DNA from: Burkholderiales bacterium | GTDB lineage: Bacteria; Pseudomonadota; Gammaproteobacteria; Burkholderiales; CAIKXV01 | Direction: 5' to 3' | Assembly: GCA_019751575.1 (NCBI GenBank) | Contig: JAIENF010000547.1 | Coordinates: 1-19,286, forward strand | DNA length: 19,286 bases | Shown: piece after piece, positions 15,547-19,286 of the stretch | How positions within the stretch are numbered: the stretch's first letter is position 1 | Layout of the letters: every line of letters starts with the position of its first letter | Notes under the pieces: generated by a model | Seen by the model: only the letters and a program-made list of their open reading frames with translations | Told to the model about the DNA's origin: nothing | Database searches by the model: none | Translations under genes and position numbers: made by a program

Positions 15547-16584
15547 CTATGGCCGGGCGCGCGCCTGCTCGTACCAGGTCGAGTCGTAGTACTTCGATGG
15601 CGGCCCCATCTTCTTCTGCGGCACCCCGTAGCGCTCGCGAAGCATGATCACGTTGCGCAGGCCCTGCATGTCCATCTCGCCGCTGCGCTGCAGTGCCGAG
15701 GGTCCGCGCGTCATCGCATCGACGCTGCCCAGTGCGGCGGCCTCGCTCACCTTCACCCGCCCGGCGAGGATGCGCGCGGCTTCGTCGCGGTTCGCCGGAT
15801 CGTAGATCCAGTCGATCGCCGAACGCAGCGCGCGGATATAGCCGACCATCGCCTTCGGGTTGTCCCTGGCCCAGGCGCGATTGACGATGCGCACGTTGGC
15901 CTGGTAGCCACCCAGCGCGGACACACCCTCCCCGAGCAGCGTGAAGCCCTCCTGCCGGGCCACGCCGGTGAACGGCTCGGTGATCAGCGCCGCCGCGAAC
16001 TTGCCATCGCGCAGCGACTGCAGCCGGGCGCGCGAGTTGCCCACGGCGACGAAGCGGAAATCGGCGGGGCCGAGTCCGCCCTTCTCGAGCATGTAGCGAA
16101 GGACGAACGCATAGCCGGTGGACAGCGAGTCGAGCGCGAGGTCCCGGCCCTTGAGGTCGGCGATGGTCCGGATCTCGGGCAACGCGAACAGCGACAACTC
16201 GGCCGAGGAGATGCCCATGAAGGCCACCATGTCCGGTTCCCGGTCGAGTTTCGCGGTGCCCTGCCCTTCCTGGTAGGCGATCAGGTTGTCGATGGCGGTG
16301 CTCGCGATGTGGAATTTCCCGGCCACCAGGCTGCTGATCTGGAAACCGGAATTGGGCGTTGCGGTGATGTTCACCGCCAGGCCCTCGCGCGCGAAGAAAC
16401 CCTTGTCCTGGGCGACGTACGACGGCATCGCATTGGCGCCGGCGAACACGATCACCTCGATCGGCTGCAGGGGCACGGCGGCCCCGGCCATGCCGGCACC
16501 CAGCGGCGCCACGGCCAGGGTCAGCGCCCGCGCAAGCATCGTGCGCCGCGCACTGTAAATCGTCGGTTGCATCCGCTCGGCCAT
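15547..16584 (-). CDS. NMT1/THI5/SsuA-like ABC transporter substrate-binding protein
   Basis: Periplasmic binding protein (345 aa) of the group used for sulfonates, nitrate, taurine or pyrimidine-like ligands. The N-terminus (about 1-37) has two Arg, then a hydrophobic stretch ending AGMAGAAV; it looks like an export signal, Sec or weakly Tat-like. Typical fold features are SYVAQDKGFFAREGLAVNI, FHIASTAIDNLIAYQEG, LKGRDLALDSLSTGYAF and AALITEPF. The ATG at 16584 follows GGAGG by 4 nt. A small GGCGC-TTT-GCGCC hairpin (16598-16610) sits just upstream of the ribosome site. No ABC permease or ATPase gene is in the window, so the partner is elsewhere or outside. The upstream kinase gene is 55 bp away on the same strand. 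The ligand is unknown. Confidence 0.88.
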   Translation of the reverse strand: MAERMQPTIYSARRTMLARALTLAVAPLGAGMAGAAVPLQPIEVIVFAGANAMPSYVAQDKGFFAREGLAVNITATPNSGFQISSLVAGKFHIASTAIDNLIAYQEGQGTAKLDREPDMVAFMGISSAELSLFALPEIRTIADLKGRDLALDSLSTGYAFVLRYMLEKGGLGPADFRFVAVGNSRARLQSLRDGKFAAALITEPFTGVARQEGFTLLGEGVSALGGYQANVRIVNRAWARDNPKAMVGYIRALRSAIDWIYDPANRDEAARILAGRVKVSEAAALGSVDAMTRGPSALQRSGEMDMQGLRNVIMLRERYGVPQKKMGPPSKYYDSTWYEQARARP

Positions 16585-16639
16585 GGCTCCTCCGTCCGGC
16601 GCTTTGCGCCTGTTGATCGAATCCGCCAAGGGTACCGCG

Positions 16640-18346
16640 TTACCGCAATCCGGGAACCCGCGCACCGCGCGCGGCCAGCAGGACTGCCGCCGCCTCGAGT
16701 GCGCCGGCGGCGGCGCCGGCGGAGGCGTCGATGCAGATGGCATCGAGGCGTTCGTCCGGCTGCAGCGGCTGCGCGGTCGCCAGCTGGTGCTGGAGCACCG
16801 CCGTTCCGGCATCCGAGGCGTCGTGTCCGGACGTCTCGCGCGCGGCGACACGGGCGCGCAGTTCCCCCTCGGGTGCGTCGAACGAGACGATCGCGAACGG
16901 CACGCCCAGGCCCTCTGCAAGCCGCCTGAACCGGTCCCGCGCCGCACGCTGCAGGAAGGCGGCATCGACGATCACTGGAAAGCCGCCGTCGAGCGCCGAG
17001 CGGGCCACGGACTCCAGGCGGTCGTAGGTCTGCCGCGAGGCGTCGGCCGCGTACAGGCCGGCGCCGGGCGCGCCGTGCGCACCGGCACGGTCGAGCGCGC
17101 CCAGGCCCGCCAGCCGCTTGCGTTCGACATCGGAGCGCACCCGCACCGCGCCGATGCGCTCGAGCAGCCATGATGCGCCGCGGGATTTGCCGGAACCCGA
17201 ATACCCGTGCGTGATGATCAGCATGGGCTGCGGCGTGGACAGCGTGGCGGCCAGTGCGACATATCCCGCCGCCGCCTGCTGCAGGTGCGCCGTCCCGGCC
17301 ACGTCCTGTCGCGGCTGCGCGAGCCGCAGCATGTGGACCTTCGCCCGCACCAGTGCCCGGTAACACAGGTAGAAGCGCAACCCGGGCAACACGCCGTAGT
17401 CGCCGGTCGCGGCGAGCCACGCATCCAGCAGGCGCCAGCCGAGGTCGGCCCTGCCACGGTCGGCGAGGTCCATCACGGTGAACGCGATCTCGGCGGCGAC
17501 GTCGATCCACCGCAGTTCCGGGTTGAACTCGATGCAGTCGAACACGCACGGCTCGCCATCCACCCATGCAATGTTTCCGAGGTGCAGGTCGCCATGGCAT
17601 TCACGCACATGGCCGGTGCGGCGCCGCGCCTCGAACCATGCCGCCAGCCGCTGGCGCTCGAGGCGCGACCAGCGCGCGAGCCGGGCCAGCATCGCGCGTT
17701 GCCCCGGCTCGCGCAGGGCCTTCGACAATGCCTCGAAATTGGCGCGCACCGGCGCCCAGACCGAACGGGGCGTGCCGAAGCCGGTGCACGCACCAGCGAC
17801 CTCGATGGCACCATGGAAGCGTGCCACGGTGGCGGCCACCGCGTCGATCATCGCAGGCTCGAGCCGGCCTTCCGCGAGCCTGCGGTCGAGCAGGTCGTCC
17901 GGGTCGAACGCCCGCATGTGCACCGCATACTCGACGACCGGCCCCCGCGCGGCCACCGCCGCGGCCAGATCCGCAGCCACCGCCGCCGCTTCCGCCCCGT
18001 CGAGGTCGGTAGTTCCCTGCGCAACGATGGTTGCCCGGCAACCGTTCCAGCAGACCGCCACGACGTCGAGGTAGATCGCCGGTGCCAGCCGCCGGTTCAG
18101 GCGGACTTCCAGTTCACAGCATTCGCGCCGCCGCTCCAGGGTGGCGAAGTCGAGGAACCCGAGGTCGAGCGGCTTCTTCAACTTGTAGGCATGGCCGCCG
18201 CCCACCAGCACCTGCGAGATATGCGTCTCGATGACGCGCACCGGGGCATCGAGTGCATGCGGGTATGTCGCGGGATCGCACAGCGCCCACACCAGCGTGT
18301 CCAGCGAGGGCGGCGCAGGAGCGCCGCCTGGCGCCGGGTTCGTCAT
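16640..18346 (-). CDS. Fused APH-like kinase and P-loop ATPase/kinase protein
   Basis: A 568-aa two-domain protein of the family annotated as bifunctional aminoglycoside phosphotransferase/ATP-binding protein. The N-terminal part (about 15-370) is an APH/choline-kinase-like fold: AYKLKKPLDLGFLDF near the start, the catalytic loop HGDLHLGNI (251-259) and a metal-binding VFDCIEFN (268-275). The C-terminal part (about 373-568) is a P-loop kinase-like domain with Walker A GYSGSGKS (381-388) and VIVDAAFLQRAARDRF. Despite the name there is no reason to expect drug resistance; physiological substrates of this family are not established. Its start is 34 bp after the stop of the upstream Bug gene. No strong ribosome site is obvious. 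Confidence 0.87.
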   Translation of the reverse strand: MTNPAPGGAPAPPSLDTLVWALCDPATYPHALDAPVRVIETHISQVLVGGGHAYKLKKPLDLGFLDFATLERRRECCELEVRLNRRLAPAIYLDVVAVCWNGCRATIVAQGTTDLDGAEAAAVAADLAAAVAARGPVVEYAVHMRAFDPDDLLDRRLAEGRLEPAMIDAVAATVARFHGAIEVAGACTGFGTPRSVWAPVRANFEALSKALREPGQRAMLARLARWSRLERQRLAAWFEARRRTGHVRECHGDLHLGNIAWVDGEPCVFDCIEFNPELRWIDVAAEIAFTVMDLADRGRADLGWRLLDAWLAATGDYGVLPGLRFYLCYRALVRAKVHMLRLAQPRQDVAGTAHLQQAAAGYVALAATLSTPQPMLIITHGYSGSGKSRGASWLLERIGAVRVRSDVERKRLAGLGALDRAGAHGAPGAGLYAADASRQTYDRLESVARSALDGGFPVIVDAAFLQRAARDRFRRLAEGLGVPFAIVSFDAPEGELRARVAARETSGHDASDAGTAVLQHQLATAQPLQPDERLDAICIDASAGAAAGALEAAAVLLAARGARVPGLR

Positions 18347-18380
18347 GGAGCGGCCCGCCGTGAGCGCAGGTCCGGGCGCA

Positions 18381-19286
18381 TCAGCCGTCGACGCGCACCC
18401 CGGCAGCCTTGATCACGCGCCCCCAGCGCGCGATCTCGTCCTTGATGAAGGCGCTGAACTGCTCAGGCGTCGACGAACGCGCCTCGCCGCCGGCGGCCGT
18501 GATCCGGTCGCGGACGTCCTGCGACTCGACCGCGGCAATCAGTTCCTTGCTCAGGCGTGCCACCACCGTCTTCGGCAGGCCTGCCGGCCCGCCGATGCCC
18601 GCCCAACTGGTCGAGCGGAAGCCCTTGAAGCCGGACTCCTCCATCGTCGGCACGTCAGGCAACTGCGGCGAGCGCTTCTCGCTGCCCACGGCCAGCGCCT
18701 GGATGCGCCCGCCCTTGATGTGCCCGAGGCTGGCCGGCATGTTCACGAACATGAAGTCGAGGCGGCCGCCCAGCAGGTCGGCGATCGCCGGGCCGCTGCC
18801 ATTGAACGGCACATGGGTGGGATCGATCTTCGCCACGCTCTTGAACAGCTCGAGCGTGAGGTGAGGCGTGGAGCCGATGCCGGTCGACCCGGCGTTGGTC
18901 GCATTCGGCTTCGCCCGCACCAGGGTCAGCAGATCGGCCACGGTCTTCGGGCCCTTGCTGCTGGTGACCAGCACGTTGGGCGTGGTACCGATCAGGCCGA
19001 TCGGGATGAAGTCGCGATCGGTATCGAACGGCAGCTTGGACACCAGGTTCAGGTTCAGCGAAAACCCGGTCGACAGGGTGACCAGGGTGTGGCCGTCCGG
19101 CACTGCCTTGGCAACGATGCTGTAGGCAAGCGCCCCCGCGGCGCCCGGGCGGTTGTCCATCACCATCGGCTGGCCGAGCGCCTCGCTCATCCTGGGCGCC
19201 ACCGCCCGCACCATCTGGTCGGACAGCCCGCCGGCGGAAAAGTCGACGATCATCCGGACCGGACGGTTCGGATAGGATTCGCCGGC
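18381..19286 (-). CDS. Bug/TctC-family periplasmic solute-binding receptor, 5' end cut by window
   Basis: A third Bug receptor; 301 residues plus stop are visible. The open frame continues past the right edge. Reading inward from the edge gives SYPNRPVRMIVDFSAGGLSD, the normal beginning of the mature Bug domain, so only the signal peptide and a few residues are missing. The internal ATG at 19253 is therefore not the start. Other motifs are MVMDNRPGAAGA, AKAVPDGHTLVTL, TNAGSTGIGSTPHLTLELF and VPFNGSGPAIADLLGG. It ends 34 bp before the kinase start and could be co-transcribed with it. The ligand is unknown. Confidence 0.93.
   Translation of the reverse strand, partial: AGESYPNRPVRMIVDFSAGGLSDQMVRAVAPRMSEALGQPMVMDNRPGAAGALAYSIVAKAVPDGHTLVTLSTGFSLNLNLVSKLPFDTDRDFIPIGLIGTTPNVLVTSSKGPKTVADLLTLVRAKPNATNAGSTGIGSTPHLTLELFKSVAKIDPTHVPFNGSGPAIADLLGGRLDFMFVNMPASLGHIKGGRIQALAVGSEKRSPQLPDVPTMEESGFKGFRSTSWAGIGGPAGLPKTVVARLSKELIAAVESQDVRDRITAAGGEARSSTPEQFSAFIKDEIARWGRVIKAAGVRVDG

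Noticed and set aside
16640..18346. Aminoglycoside resistance gene
   Set aside because: The APH-like fold is fused to a P-loop domain, a widespread chromosomal family with no resistance context here.

Overview
The window is a GC-rich, gene-dense stretch of bacterial chromosome. It is best read as Betaproteobacteria, probably Burkholderiales (Alcaligenaceae- or Comamonadaceae-like). The reasons are three separate Bug/TctC-type periplasmic binding proteins, two UbiD-family decarboxylases next to them, strong GC bias at codon third positions, and ATGA-type overlaps between genes. The genus cannot be named from the sequence. I found no rRNA, tRNA, CRISPR array, insertion sequence or phage gene.

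Region 1 (1 to about 7240, all minus strand) is one tight run of seven genes: pyrK-like, pyrD-like, pyrC, coxG-like, coxM-like, coxS-like and coxL-like. The last gene runs off the left edge. A plausible sigma-70 promoter lies just upstream of the pyrK-like gene. The first three genes encode an NAD-linked type 1B dihydroorotate-dehydrogenase-like pair and a dihydroorotase. The last four encode a three-subunit molybdenum hydroxylase of the xanthine dehydrogenase/CO dehydrogenase family plus its membrane-associated CoxG-type helper. The pairing looks more like a catabolic operon for an N-heterocycle related to orotate or dihydropyrimidines than like housekeeping pyrimidine synthesis. The pyrD-like product has Thr where orotate enzymes carry a substrate-contacting Asn. 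The coxL-like product lacks the signature loop of true CO dehydrogenase.

Region 2 (7287 to 13501) holds an XRE-type regulator with a large C-terminal domain, two Bug receptor genes that converge on each other, and two divergent ubiD-family genes about 190 bp apart. The left ubiD is followed on the same strand by a Bug gene, which suggests an uptake-plus-decarboxylation unit for an aromatic or unsaturated acid. The regulator lies between the pyr/cox operon and a divergent Bug gene and could control either.

Region 3 (13502 to 19286) is more ordinary. It has a palindrome and a short gene-free stretch, a secreted MltB-type lytic transglycosylase with a peptidoglycan-binding tail, and a DUF2721-type membrane protein. 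A minus-strand run follows, read in transcription order: a third Bug receptor (cut by the right edge), a fused APH-like kinase/P-loop ATPase, and an NMT1/SsuA-like ABC substrate-binding protein.

All complete genes appear intact. The two edge genes (coxL-like, Bug) are partial. The most interesting hypothesis is that region 1, perhaps with the region 2 uptake and UbiD genes, is an undescribed heterocycle-degradation system.
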